Assembly (NCBI RefSeq): GCF_000003815.2 | Contig: NC_049979.1 | Span: forward strand, 30,071,768 to 30,135,767 | DNA: 64,000 nt | Reading direction: 5' to 3' | From: Branchiostoma floridae | Taxonomy: Eukaryota; Chordata; Leptocardii; Amphioxiformes; Branchiostomatidae | In this document: positions 35,747 to 47,770 of the stretch, one piece after another | How the letters are laid out: each line of letters starts with the position of its first letter | Numbering within the stretch: position 1 is the stretch's first letter | Notes under the pieces: model-generated | Told to the model about the DNA's origin: nothing | Databases searched by the model: none | Seen by the model: only the letters and a program-made list of their open reading frames with translations | Position numbers and translations under genes: made by a program

Positions 35747-37340
35747 TAGACAAAATACTCACTGCCATTGACAAAAACGCATATATAGTAGGGATATTTT
35801 TAGATGTATCCAAAGCCATTGATGCTATAAATCATACTATACTCCTCCTGAAACTAGTTGCATGCGATGTTACGGGCACTGCGTTGAACTGGTTCCAAAA
35901 TTATCTGCATGACAGAAAACAATACGTAACTTTAAATTAAATTAGATCTACCGCTGGGGTTACCGCATGGATCGTTCTTAGGTCCTCTTTTATTCTTGAT
36001 TTACATCAAAGATCTAGCTGAAGCCTCCGTAATACTTTATTTTATACTGTTTGCCGATGACACTAACAAATTCCTTTCCCAGAAGCCTTTTAACTGTCTG
36101 ATAAACTGGTCAACCAGGAATTGTGATAAGTAGCTAAATGGTTTGAAGTAATTAAATTATCAAAATATACTTTAAAAAATCCTCATTTTCGCTATAACAA
36201 TAATAAAAGTTATGATATTAATAAGGCCAACATTGTCTTACAGAATGTTCCTTTAACGCAGGAGAGACAAAGTAATTGTTTGGGTGTTGTGATAGATAAA
36301 AAAAAATGCTAAGAAAATTGGTGTTATTGGTAAATTCCAACACAGTATACCTCCAAAGACCCTTTCAACTATATACAACAGCCTTATATACCCGTACTGG
36401 ACTTACTTTAATATAGTTGGGGGATGCGCTTGCCGTACAGCCTTACACCAACTTATAACCATCCCAAAGATATTCACGCAAATAGCTACTGCCTCTGATT
36501 TTCTCTCACATACAGCCCCTCTATTTCCCAAATTTAAAATATTGTATATGCATGATTTAAATAAGCTGCAAATTAGTATATTCACGTTTAACTTTCTTCT
36601 CAACTATCTTTTTGATATATTTGTAAATTACCCAGACCCTTATTCACTTGTGCACAATAGTCATACCAGGCAAAGAAATCAACTATATATCCATCTCTTC
36701 CACGTAGTATTGGACTTTCCTCCGTAAATACAGATGTGTCACAATATGGAACAGCCTTAAGTCATACATAAAAAAAAAACTTTGCTTTTCTTTCATTCAA
36801 AAGTGCCATAAAACACATCACATAAACCACCCTAGCCCCTTGTAGAAGTATTCATCTTATCTTAATTTATATTGCTATTATTATTTGATTATCTTTGTTG
36901 TGTTATGTGTTAGATTCAATCCTTGTCATTTATTGATTTCATTGATTATTCTTTTTGTATTATTACAACACATTGTTGTGTTAGTTATTTTTGTTTTGTT
37001 TTAATTGATTTCATTGATCATATATTCTCGTGTAGTATTGAAGAGAAGTTCCGCTGAGCTCCCCATTAGGAATTTCGTATAGTCCTATTGAGGTAGCCGT
37101 ACTTCTTTAACATTATGATTTCTTCTTGAACCACCGTTTGTGGATACACCAATAATAGTGTTAGATCTGTGAAGAAGCCAAGCTAGCATCTTTTGTAATC
37201 TAGTCAATGTGGACTGCAATGAGGAGGGCACAGCATATACTGCTAAAGTGTTCTCTTTCTTGGCACCTGTTTAATTCATTGATTTCTGTATTTCTAATCA
37301 TTTTGATGTGGAAAATAAATAAATAAGCAAACAAAATAGA
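35747..37340 (+). pseudogene. LINE reverse transcriptase relic (CR1/jockey-like)
   Basis: Non-LTR retrotransposon sequence encoding the end of a reverse transcriptase, broken by stops and frameshifts. The open part at 35747-35940 reads like RT blocks (FLDVSKAIDAINHTILLLKL, then NWFQNYLHDRKQYV). Next come GVPHGSFLGPLLFLIYI (normally GVPQGS) and FADDTN, the catalytic Asp-Asp box, near 36050. The 36400-36730 part resembles the usual C-terminal tail (TAPLFPKFKILYMHDLNKLQ, and HNSHTRQRNQ). A 3' tail with several AATAAA-like signals follows to about 37320. The 5' end is missing. It is not functional. The clade is inferred from the motifs only. Confidence 0.82.
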
Positions 37341-37365
37341 TAAACAAGACGAAGATACCTCACCT
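37341..37365. repeat. 51-bp repeat remnant
   Basis: AAGACGAAGATACCTCACCTT is half a unit of the repeat at 34.2 kb, directly after the LINE tail. Confidence 0.7.
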
Positions 37366-37696
37366 TGGAAAACATCCTCTGTTTTTTTTCTAGGAACCGT
37401 GTGTTTTAAAAAGACGTGTCTGTATGTGAACTCTACGGTTTGGGGAAAGTATTTCTATTGAAACATGTATTTTTGTAAAGCCTAGTTTGCAAGTTGAAAA
37501 GCGTAATGTTTGCTAAAAATCATTTGTTTTTTTCTCGGAATATGTGTTTTTTAAAGACATCTTTGTAAGATAAACCGTCTAATATTTGGGTTTTTTTAGT
37601 GTGTTTGTAAAAGCCGTGTCTGTAAGATGTGAAGTGAAGTGTTTGGTGAAAATCCTCTTTTTATTCTCGGGAAAAGGCTGTTTGTAATAACCAACT
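37366..37696. repeat. 78-bp satellite, block 19
   Basis: About four poorly preserved units. Confidence 0.8.
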
Positions 37697-38511
37697 CTGT
37701 CGGGGGTCATTTTTGACCCAATTTTGGTTTGCTCATAGACGTATTTCTACTGGCTTATTTTGTCATTTTTGTGTATTTAATGTTTTACTAACCTAAGAAA
37801 AATATTTTGACAAGTTTTGGTGTCAGTAGTTATTACTCATAATCATGATTTATGCAGAAAATGAGGGAAAACCACATTTGCTCTGACAATCTAACACACT
37901 CAACTTACTTAAACAATGTTTCGTCTTATCAATTTCTAAACAATAATTGTGATGATGCAATAATACTGATAGCATAATAATGTTATTTGACAATAAAAAA
38001 TACAATATTTGTGAAATGTAGCGAATTTATTATTTAATTATGCACCATATTCCGCCATCTAAACACATACATTCAATAACTCTTGTATATTTTCGCGCAA
38101 AGATCTTTCTTGTAGGTTCCTTCTGCACATTCTGTCCAAATATTGTTTTTTAATTAATTAGAAACATTTTCACTTTCATTAGCATAGGTAATTAGTGCGT
38201 ATTATCATAATTTATGCAGACTGTCGAAAAACTGTGTTTTACACAAAAAAATACTAAATTTCTTTCAAAATATTCGGTGTTTACTCATCTAAGCAACTAT
38301 AACATGTTGCTGTAATAGCAATAATGAGGAATGCCTGTTATTTTATTGAAATGTCTTGATATTTATGTAATTAATGATTCATAATTGGCTGGGTCATGTA
38401 TACAAACAAATTCATGGAAGGATTTTTTTCTCTGATGAAAAATGTTGCTATGGCAGATTAAAATATACGCCTGGGGTCAAAAATGACCCCATACGGTCGG
38501 ATGAGGGTTAA
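37697..38511. mobile_element. Family C element C2, inverted, left end lost
   Basis: The right end GGTCGGATGAGGGTTAA is intact. GGGGTCAAAAATGACCCC lies next to it, and a mutated palindrome (GGGGGTCATTTTTGACCC) is near the lost left end. The interior is the reverse complement of C1. Confidence 0.87.
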
Positions 38512-41500
38512 CAGAACAAATGGTTTTGAGAAAATTCTTTCTTCTCGGAACCTATGTGTTTGCAATATACTTGTCTGTAAAATGTAATTTGCAAGGTTTG
38601 GAGAAAATCTACAGTTTTCGTCTGGGATCCTGTGTGGTTGAAATAGCTGTGTCTGTAAGATGTAAAATGTAAGGTTTAGAGACAATACCCTGTTTTTTTC
38701 TCAGAACCTGTGTATTTGTTAAAGCCATGTCTGTACGAGGTGAACTGTAATGTTTGGTGAAAATCCTCTTTTTGGGGGAACAAATGTGTTTTTAAAAGCA
38801 ATGTCTGTAAGATAAAAAATGTAAAGTTTGGAAAAACAATTTTTTCTCGGAACCTGTGGATTGTAAAAGCCGTGTCTGTAAGAACTGACGTGTAAGTTTT
38901 GTGGAAAATCCTCTGTTTTCTCTGAGAACCTAATATTATATATTTGTAATAGTTGTGTCTGGAAGATTAAAAGTGCAATTTCTTCCCGGAACCTGTGTGT
39001 TTGTAATTGCCGTGTCAGAAAGACAAATGTAAAGTTTGGAAAAATCCTCTGTTTTTTCTAGGAACCGTGTTTTTTGAACAGACGTGTCTGTAATATGTGA
39101 AATGTACGGTTTGAAAAAGTCCTCTGTGTTTCTCTTTAAACATGTATGTTTGTAAAAGCCGTGTTTGCAATATGAAAATGTAATGTTTGAAGAAAAATCC
39201 TTCCTTTTCTTCTCGGAACCTCTGTTTTCCTTAAAGCCATGTCTGTCAGATAAATACTGTAATATTAAAAGTGAATACTGTGTCTGTAAGATGTAATGTG
39301 CAAGGTTTGGAGAAAATCCACCGTCTTTTTCTTGGATCCTGTGTGTTTGTAATAGCCTTGTTTGTACGATGTAAAGTGTGGGGTTTGGAGAAAATCCCCT
39401 GTTTTTTTTTAGAACCTGTGTGGTTTTGATATCATTTTCTGTAAGATGTAACGTGTAAGGTTTGAAAAAAAAAACTTTTTTTTCTCGGAAACTGTGTGAT
39501 TGTAAAAGCCGTGTGAAAATCCCCTGTTTTTTACTCGGAACATATTTATTCGTAAAAGCCAAGTCTGTAACATAGAAAATGTAAGATTTGGAAAAAGCCC
39601 CCTTTTTTAAATCGGAACCTGTGTGTTTGTAAAAGCCGTGTCTGTAAGAGGTGAATTGTAAGGTTTAGAAAAAAATCCTCTGTTTTCTCTCAGAACCTGT
39701 GTGTTAATAATAGCCCTGTCTGTAAGATGTAAAGTGTAATGTTTGGAGAAAATCCTCCATTTTTCTGTCGGAACCTGTGTGTTTGTAACTGCCGTGTCAG
39801 AAAGATATTAGGTAAAATGTTTTAAAAAGAACCTATGTTTTTTTCTCGGAACTGTGTGTTTTAAAAGGACGTGTCTGTAATATGAATTGTGTAGTTTAGG
39901 GAAAGTCGTCAGACGTCAAGTTTTAATGTTTAGAGAAAACCATGTTTTTTTTTTTCTTGGAACCTGTGTGTTTCTAAAAGCCTGACTGTAAGAGGTGAAG
40001 TGTAGTGTTTGGAGAAAACCCTTTTTTTCTCGAAACCTGTGTGTTTGTGAAAGCCATGTCTGTAAGATAAAAATTGTAAGGTTTAAAGAAAATCTTGTTT
40101 TTCTTTCAGAATCTGACTGTGTGTGTCTGTAACATGTAAAGTGTAGGGTTTGGAGAAATCTTCTTTTTTTTTCTCTCGGAACATTTGTGTTTGTAAAAGC
40201 CGTGACTGTAGACTTTGGAGAAAACCCTCCGTTTTTTTTCCCGGAAACTGTGCGTTTCTAAAAGTAATGCATGAAAAAAAGTCCTCTGTTTTTCTCTTAA
40301 AACCTGTGTGTAGGTAATGCCCGTGTCTGTGAGATGTAAAGGTGCAGATGCAAGGTTTTGAGAATATTCTCTGTTTTTTTTCTATTTCAACCTGTTTATA
40401 GGGAATAGTCGTGTTTGTAAGACAAAAAGTGCAATGATAAAAAAAAATCTCCGTTTTTTCTCGGAACCTGTGTGTTTACAATAGCCGTGTCTGTAAGATA
40501 TAATTTGCAAGGTTTGTTGCGTTTTTTTCTCGGATGCTGTGTGTTTGTAATAGCTGTAAAGATGTAAAGTGTAAGGTTTTGAGAAACACTCCTGTTATTT
40601 TTTTTAGGAACTGTCTGGTTTTAATACCCATGTCTGTAAGATGAAAAGTGTAAGGTTTGGAAAAAACATCCTGCTTTTTTCTCAGAACCTGTTTAGTTGT
40701 AAAAGCCAGTTCTGTTATATAGAAAATGTAAGGCTTGTAAAAAAAAAACTTTTTTTATCGGAACCTGTGTGTTTGTAAAAGCCGTGTCTGTAAGAGGTGA
40801 ATTGAAAGGTTTGGAGAAAATCCTCGGCTTTCTCAAAGAACTTGTGTGTTTGTAATAGCCGTGTCTGTAAGATGTAAAGTGTAAGGTTTGAAGAAAACCC
40901 TCTGTTTTTTTTTTCTTCTGGGAACCTGTGTGTTTGTAAAAAGTGAACTGTAATGTTTGGTGAAAATCCACTTGTTTTCGAAACAAAAGTGTTTTTAAAA
41001 GCCATGTCTGTAAGATATAAAATGTAATGTTTGGAAAAAAACCTTTTTTGGAACCTGTGATTTGTAGAAGCCGTGACTGTAAGAAAAGAGATGAAGTGTA
41101 GTGTTTAGAGAAAACCTTATTTTTCTCATAACCTGTGTATTCGTGAAATCCATGTCTGTAAGATAAAAAGTGTAAGGTTTAGAGAAAGTATTTTTTTCTT
41201 TCAGAAACTGATTCTATATGTCTGTAATATATAAAGTGTAGGGTTTGGAGAAAATCCTCTTTTTTTCTCTCGGAACCTTTGTGTTTGTAAAAGCCGTGTT
41301 TGTAAGATGTTAAATGTAATGTTTGGAGAAAATCCTCTGTTTCTTTATTCGGAACTGTAAATGACGTGTCTGTGATATGTGAAGTTTTAAGATTTGGAGA
41401 TAATCTCTTATATTTTTTCGGACCCTGTGTGTTTGTACCTGTAAGATGTAAACTATAAGGCTTGGAGAAAACCCTCTTCTTTTTTTTATCTCGGAACCTT

Positions 41501-41712
41501 TGTGTTTGCACAATCCGTGTCTGTAAGAGGTGGATTGTAAGGTTTGAAGAAAATCCTCTGTTTTCTCTCAGAATTTGTTTGTGTCTGTTTGTAATAACCT
41601 TGTCTGTAAAATGTAAAGTGAAAGGTTTGGATAAAACCTTTTTTTTTTGTTCTCGGAACCTGTGTGTTTGTAAAAGCCATGTCTGTAAGAGGTGAAATGT
41701 AATGTTTGGTGA
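38512..41712. repeat. 78-bp satellite, block 20 (longest block)
   Basis: About 41 units in 3.2 kb without any inserted element. On the minus strand the array stays open over several units because 78 is divisible by three, giving a frame of 208 codons at 38936-39562. Its last part (41179-41350) recurs at 43077-43264. Confidence 0.9.
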
Positions 41713-41793
41713 AAATCATGATATTGGCGGCCATCTTGGATTTTGAGAAATTACGTCACCATTAGCATAATTTATGAATATCTAAGAGCAAAT
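41713..41793. mobile_element. Family D fragment
   Basis: GGCGGCCATCTTGGATTTTG followed by AATTACGTCACCATTAGC matches D2 near 16688-16735. It is cut off on both sides. Confidence 0.65.
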
Positions 41794-43076
41794 GTCTGTA
41801 AGGATCAAACAATGGTGGCAGGGGTCAAAACATCAATTTGAATCATATTTTTCACAGTGATAGTACTTGGTCCACAACCCCTTAAAATAGCATTCTTTTA
41901 GATCAGAACTCCTTGTTGCCAAGGTAACGGGCAAACACAATTTTTTGGCCATTTTCCGAAATTTCCGCATCTCAAAAACATTGAAATCAGCATATTTCAC
42001 AGCACTGTCTCGGCATCACCTTTAAACTTATTATCAAAAATATCTGAATAGACCAACATTTTGGCTGATTTAAAATTGCTGTGAAATTTCCAAAAATGTA
42101 CATTTTAGTTCTTGGGCAGCATGAAAATTTTGCGATAAGTGCCGCTCTGGTATTTTTTTCGTGGCTTGCAATTTGTACCATATATAGATCATTTAAATAT
42201 CTATCAAATACATTGTTGCAAATTGTGGCTACTTGTTTGGTTGTCACGTGACTATCCCTTAAAGTAGGCCACTTTTTGTATTTGACGAAAATTGTGAACT
42301 TTAGCCATGTTCAAAGTACGCTACATGACGAAGTAAATTATATTCTTAATTCAACCACCTATCAAAGGTAGATTTATGTATTGCCTATCAAATGAATGCT
42401 TGTAGAGTATCAAATCATGACGTTTGGTCACCACTTTAATTGCATTTGACGAAAATTGTGAATTTTAGCTATATTCAACGTACGCTACGTGACGAAGTGA
42501 ACAATGATTCTTATTCAACTTCTAGGCAAATGTACAATTATGTTTTGTCTATCTCATAAATGCTTGTAGAGTTTCGGGTCATAACGTTCAGCCACGTGGT
42601 TGTACCTGACAGTAGGCCACTTTTTTGCATTGGATGAAAATTGTGAACTTTAGCAATGTTAAACGTACGCTACATGACGAAGTAAACTATAATTCTTATT
42701 CAACTTTAGGTCAAATGTACATCTATGTATTTTCTATCACATAAATGCATGTAAAGTTTCGGGTCATAACGTTAAGTCACGTGCTTATACCTGAAAGTAG
42801 GCCACTTTTTTACATTTGACGAAAATTGTGAACTTAAGCCATGTTAAACGTACGCTACGTGACGAAGCAAAATAAAATTCTGATTCAACTTCTGTCAAAG
42901 GTAAATCTATGTATTGCCTATGAAATGAGTAGAAAATTGTCCCTGAAAATAGGCCTCTTTTTTAATTGGACGAAAATTGTGATTTTTTTAAGTACGCTAC
43001 TTGACGAAATAAAGAAGAATTTTAATTCAATTTCTGGTCCAATGTACATCTTTGTATTCCTTCTGGAATAAATGCT
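41794..43076. mobile_element. Family G dispersed element G1 with internal tandem repeat
   Basis: It starts AAGAGCAAATGTCTGTAAGG, matching the second copy at 47067. From about 42255 it contains five units of a repeat of roughly 174 bp (starts near 42265, 42440, 42612, 42788, 42945; anchors GTAGGCCACTTTTT, GACGAAAATTGTGAA, CGTACGCTACRTGACGAAGT). It also holds a variant palindrome TTGTTGCCAAGGTAACGG near 41912. Terminal inverted repeats were not identified. Confidence 0.65.
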
Positions 43077-44845
43077 TTAGAGAAAGTATTTTTTGTTTCT
43101 TTCAGAAACTGATTCTATGTGTCTGTAATATATAAAGTGTAGCGTTTGGAGAAAATCCTCTTTTCTTTTTTTTTTTCTCTCGGAACCTTTGTGTTTGTAA
43201 AAGCCGTGTCTGTAAGATGTTAAATGTAATGTTTGGAGAAAATCCTCTGTTTCTTTATTCGGAACCTGCGTGTTTCTAAAAGCCATGAATGTAAGATAAT
43301 AAGAGTAATGTATGAAAAAAAATCATGTTTTTCTCCTGGAACCTGTGTGTACGTAATACCGGGGCTGGGGGATGTAAAGTTCAAGGTTTTTAGAAATTTC
43401 TCTGTTTTCTCTTGGAACCTGTAAGTAGGTAATTGTCGTATTTGTAAGATTAAAAGTGCAATGTTAAAAAAAAAAATCCTCCGTTTTTTCTCGGAACCTG
43501 TGTGTTTCCAATAGCTGGGTTTGTTTGATCTTAAGTGTGAGGTTTGGAGAAAATCTCCCTTTTTTTCATAACCTGTGTGTTTCTTAAAGCCGTGTCTGTA
43601 AGATGTTAAGGGTAAGGTTTGGAGAAAATCCTATTTTTTTCTCGGAACCTGTGTGTTTGTAAAAGTTGTTACTGTAGTATGTAAAATGTAGTGTTTGGGG
43701 AGAATCTTATGTTTTTTTTCGGAACTTCTTTGTTTGTTAAAGCTATGTCTGTAAGGTATAACATGTAAGGTTTGGAGGAAATCATATTTTTCGGAACCTG
43801 TTTGTTTGTAAAAGCCGTGTCTGCAAGAGGTGAAGTGTAATGTTTGGTGAAAATCCTCTGTTTTTTTTCTCGGAACATATGTGTTCGTAAAAGCCATGTC
43901 TGTAAGAGAAAAAAATGTAAGGTTTAGAAAAAAACTTTTTTCCCGGAACCTGTGTGTTTGTAAAAGCCGTGTCTGTAAGATGTAAAGTTTAAAGGTTGGT
44001 ATAAAATCCCCTATTTTTTTTCAGAACCTGTGTGTACTAGCCTGATCTGTAAGATGTAAAGAATAAGGTTTGGAGAAAATCCTCTGGGTTTTTTTTCAGA
44101 ACATGTGTGTTCGTGAAAGCCATGCCTGTCAGCCTTGTCAAAAAGAAGTTAAGTGTTTTTCCCGGAACCGTGTTTTTTTAAAGACTTGCCTTTTATTATT
44201 TAAAATGTACAGTGTGGAGAAAGTCGTCTGTTTTTTTTTTCTCTTTGAACCTGTGTCTTTGTAATAGTTGTGTCTGTAAGATGTGAAGTGTAATGTTTGG
44301 AAAAAAAAAAACTCTGTTTTTTTCTCGGAAGCTGTGTGTTTGTAATAGCCGTGTCAGAAAGATATTTAGTGTAAGGTTTGGAGAAAATATTTCAAAACCT
44401 AACTGTGTGTGTCTGTAACATGTTAAGTGTAGGGTTTGGAGAAAATCCTCTTTTTTTTTCTCTCGGGACTGTGTGTTTTTAAAAAGACGCGTCTGTAATA
44501 TGTAAATTGTACTGTTTGGAGAAAATCCTCCGTTTATTTTCTCGGAACCTGTGTGTTTACAAAAACCATGACTGTAAGATGAGAAGAGTAATGTATGAAA
44601 GAAATCCTCTGTTTTTCTATTCAAACCTTTATGTAGGTAATACCCGTGTCCGTGAGATGTAAAGCGGCCATTACAAGATAAATTCCCCCTTTTGTTTCAG
44701 AACCTGCATGTTTGTACTAGCCGATTCTGTAAGATGTTAAGTGTAAGGTCTGGAGAAAACCCTCTGTATTTTTCTAGGAATCTTTGTGTTTGCAAAAGCC
44801 GTGTCTGTAAGTGTAGTGTTTGGTGAAAATCCTCTGTTATTCTAA
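43077..44845. repeat. 78-bp satellite, block 21
   Basis: About 22 units, the last satellite block in the window. Its first two or three units duplicate the end of block 20. Confidence 0.88.
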
Positions 44846-45035
44846 TATTTACACAACGAGTTTGTGTTGAATATGTTGTGCGCCAAGGTAGCAAGGCTTT
44901 TTTTAGTTATCTTATTACTGTGGACTTCAATGAGGAGGGCATAGCATAAACTGTTAAGATTTTCCCCTTCTTCTGCACCTGTTTTATTTCTGCATTTCTT
45001 ATTATTTTATTGTGGAAAAAAAATAAATGAATAAA
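44846..45035 (+). mobile_element. LINE 3' tail, second copy
   Basis: ACTTCAATGAGGAGGGCATA, CACCTGTTTTATTTCTGC and an AATAAATGAATAAA tail match the 3' tail of the LINE ending at 37340. The coding part is absent. Confidence 0.75.
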
Positions 45036-45132
45036 AGTAAACAAGACCAAGATACCTCACCTTACTTAACTGTAAGGTGTCTTTCCGGCTGTCAAAACTA
45101 ATATACCTTCACTTACGTACCTGTAAGATGTC
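45036..45132. repeat. 51-bp repeat, two units
   Basis: AAGATACCTCACCTTACTTA followed by CTGTAAGGTGTCTTTCCGG and one more degraded unit follow the LINE tail, just as at 37341. Confidence 0.8.
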
Positions 45133-45540
45133 TCCTCTGGATCCTTTCAAAGCCAATCGTAAAGAGGCACTTAGCGTTGTAGGACTTCAAAATGCCAGTG
45201 GCAGACGAATACTCCACATCACGAATTTCTTTGTAGTGAAATGGACCATTGTTTTGAGTATCGTCTATTCACATGTTTTCTCATACTGAATCAGGTCCAT
45301 GTTCAGGTCTGGACCTGGACCTGATCCTCTGGACCTGAACCGGACCTGGACGGTCCTGAATTTTTTTGCACCAGTACCCACCCCTTGTTCATGCCATACC
45401 CGTAAGAAATTCTTGCTGATCCAGTAATGGACTGTAATTTTTTTCTTAAAATTGAACCTCTGATGTTAAAAAAAATGAGCATGATACATCATGGTAACTT
45501 TTGTTTAAAAAGTAAAGTCACCCCTATGACTTATAACCCA
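45133..45540. other. Unassigned DNA with a GGACCTG-rich tract
   Basis: At 45293-45365 there is a short imperfect repeat of AGGTCC / GGACCT that can pair with itself. The remainder contains no recognisable gene or element. Confidence 0.5.
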
Positions 45541-45640
45541 AAACTCACTCAGGTGAAAATGAGTACCTAACGTCAAATGGAGATCCTGTGTATTGTGAGA
45601 GCCCCACCCTGAGCACGTAGAAGAACCTGCCACACTTATT
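45541..45640 (+). mobile_element. SINE body fragment
   Basis: ACTCAGGTGAAAATGAGTACC and the following TCAAATGGAGATCC / GAGAGCC stretch match the body of the SINE at 20320-20420. No Pol III boxes are present. Confidence 0.65.
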
Positions 45641-45879
45641 GAAAAGAGTAGGGGACCTTCCTCGTGCGAGTGGATCAATCCTTTCCTGCTAAATGGAGAA
45701 GGGAATTTCCCTAGTAGGATTGTAATCCTTGTTTCGTATTGAGTCAGTCAAACTTACTGAAACTCGATGTTTCTGACTTGGGGAGAAGAGATGTTGCTAC
45801 AGTGAGCATAATTTGGTATCCAGAAGTGCTCAATGGCCTTTTACTGAGCAAACCCGGTTGACATGATGTAGAGAGTCCA

Positions 45880-46290
45880 GTGACGCGCAATTAAACTGGT
45901 TCCTTCCATTTCTTACCTCCTCCTGTACCCCCAGAGGCTATGTGCACTAGAAGTACCTACATTTCTCTTCAGAAGAAAGATAGCAGATCATGTGATTCTC
46001 CTATTCAAGATAACACACGGGCTCGACATATGCCGAATCACAAATCACTGTTATCTGTGCATCAGATCAATGTTCACGCCTAGTTTGGCAACTACCAGGA
46101 GGTAAAATTAGTACAAGTACCAATTACAAAGCTCCAAGGGCCCAAGAGATCATTCTTTACCCGCAAGAGTGATCCCAATGTGGAACAAGCTTTCTGAACA
46201 GTGACTAGCAGCTCAGTTAACGTTTTCAAATCAAGCCTGGCGGCCGAGTGGACTACACACAATGAGTTATATGACTACGAGTTTTCATTA
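45880..46290 (+). pseudogene. LINE C-terminal relic
   Basis: Fragments in two frames read RSFFTR, then VIPMWNKLSEQ, then FKSSLA (46145-46240). This is the pattern typical of the C-terminus of CR1/L2-type LINE reverse transcriptases. Stops and frameshifts are frequent. The upstream part (45880-46140) is consistent with the preceding region but poorly readable. Confidence 0.55.
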
Positions 46291-46312
46291 TGAGCCTCTA
46301 GTCGGCAGACAA

Positions 46313-46432
46313 GTTGGAAGAAAGGAAGGAGGGAAGGAAATAAGGAGGAAGGAAGGAAGGAAGGAATGAAAGAAGGAAGAAAGGAAGGAAGGAAAGAAGG
46401 AAGGAAGGAAAGAAGGAAGGGAAGAAGGAAGA
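46313..46432. repeat. GGAA/GAAG microsatellite
   Basis: About 120 bp of pure purine on this strand, built from GGAA and AAGG units. Confidence 0.95.
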
Positions 46433-46590
46433 CTTTCTATTTCTTCAAGGTGAATATTCAAGGTGAACGTTAACAAATCAAAGGCTGAATAATCTTGTCA
46501 GAGAGATATAGGACGTAAAAACAGTGAACTTCTTACAAGGAGAGCTTGGTGAAATGAAAACGGTAAGTAGCAAGAACGTGGACAAAATAA

Positions 46591-47046
46591 TTGGGACAAG
46601 ACATCATGACCAACAATAATAAGGGGACTGAGATAGTGATGGAGTACATTGAGAACCAGTCTCGAAAAACAATATCAATTTCTACGGGATCAAAGACGGC
46701 AAGAAGCAGACATGGGAACAATGTGAGGTTAAGTCTGAACACTGACGCAATAGAAATCAATCATGTCATCGTAATAGCAGACCGGGAGAACGACCAAGGC
46801 ATAGTGAAATTCTCACGCTTTAAGGACAAGAAGAGCACCTTAAGACATGCAAAACTGCTGAAATGTACATTGATTTGCATCAACGAAGACAATTCGAAAA
46901 GGGTCAGACAAAAGAGGAAAGACTTACTACTAGAGGTACGGGCAGCCAGAGAACAAGGTCAAGTGACTCACATACGGTATGATAAACTTGTAATCTCCTA
47001 TCGCGGGACTGCCAACAACAAGGACTGTACGATACCACCCATATAA
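46591..47046 (+). CDS. LINE ORF1-like protein fragment
   Basis: A 151-codon frame starting at ATG 46591 and ending with TAA. It reads as a soluble, charged protein. Residues about 80-135 (IVKFSRFKDKKSTLRHAKLL ... RVRQKRKDLLLEVRAAREQG ... IRYDKLVI) resemble the C-terminal RNA-binding region of LINE-1-type ORF1 proteins and the ORF1-like segments of invertebrate LINEs. The N-terminal 60 residues show no recognisable fold, and the coiled coil expected upstream of this region is absent. The frame therefore looks like a partial remnant that happens to stay open. No reverse transcriptase follows: element G2 begins 20 bp after the stop. Assignment is by pattern recognition only. Confidence 0.5.
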   Translation: MGQDIMTNNNKGTEIVMEYIENQSRKTISISTGSKTARSRHGNNVRLSLNTDAIEINHVIVIADRENDQGIVKFSRFKDKKSTLRHAKLLKCTLICINEDNSKRVRQKRKDLLLEVRAAREQGQVTHIRYDKLVISYRGTANNKDCTIPPI

Positions 47047-47066
47047 AGTCGTGCTCTTGTTGATGT

Positions 47067-47770
47067 TTAAGAGCAAATGTCTGTAAGGATCAAACAATGG
47101 TGGCAAAGGTAAAAAATGGATTTGGCTCATATTATGCACAGTGATAGTATTTGGTCCACAACCCCTCGAAATAGCTTTCTTTCTTTTTAAAATTCCTTGT
47201 TGCCATGGTAACGGGCCAACAAAATTTTCTGGCCATTTTCCCCAATTTCGAATCCCGAAAACACGGAAATCGCCATAATTTACGGCATTGTCACCCCAAC
47301 ACCTATTATTGCATCGTCAAAACAAGATCTGGATAGACGAATATTTTGGCTTTTCTGAAATTGTTGTCGAATTTCCAACGAAATAAAATTGAGTTCTCGG
47401 GCAGCATTAAAACAATACAATATTTAAAGCTTCAAAATAACATATTTTTTGGTCCAACTTTGTAACGCTCTGGTCAATGTTTTGCGTCTAACGAAAATTG
47501 TGAATTTTAGCCATGTTCAAAGTACTACACGTGACAAAGTGAAACAGAATTTTAAGTCAACTTTTTGTCAAAGAAAGAGCTATGTATTGCCTATTTAATA
47601 AATGCTTGAAAAGTTTTAGATCGTGATGTTTAGTAACGTGGTTGTCCCTGAAAATAGGCCACTTTTGCGTTTGGCAAAATTTGTTAATTTTAAAGTGTTT
47701 TATTTAACAAAGTAAATTTGAATTCTGATTCATTTGCTTGTCAAAGGGAGGCTTAAGTATTGCCTATCTC
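47067..47770. mobile_element. Family G element G2
   Basis: It aligns with G1 from AAGAGCAAATGTCTGTAAGG through TTGTTGCCATGGTAACGGG (about 47198). It then carries about two units of the same tandem repeat (GACGAAAATTGTGAA-like at 47500, AATAGGCCACTTTTG at 47653). Confidence 0.65.

Noticed and set aside
35686-35940. A complete reverse transcriptase gene
   Set aside because: The frame is only the part of the LINE that happens to be open; stops and frameshifts follow before and after the FADD box.
46288-46476. Minus-strand Ser/Pro-rich frame
   Set aside because: It is the translation of the GGAA/TTCC microsatellite.
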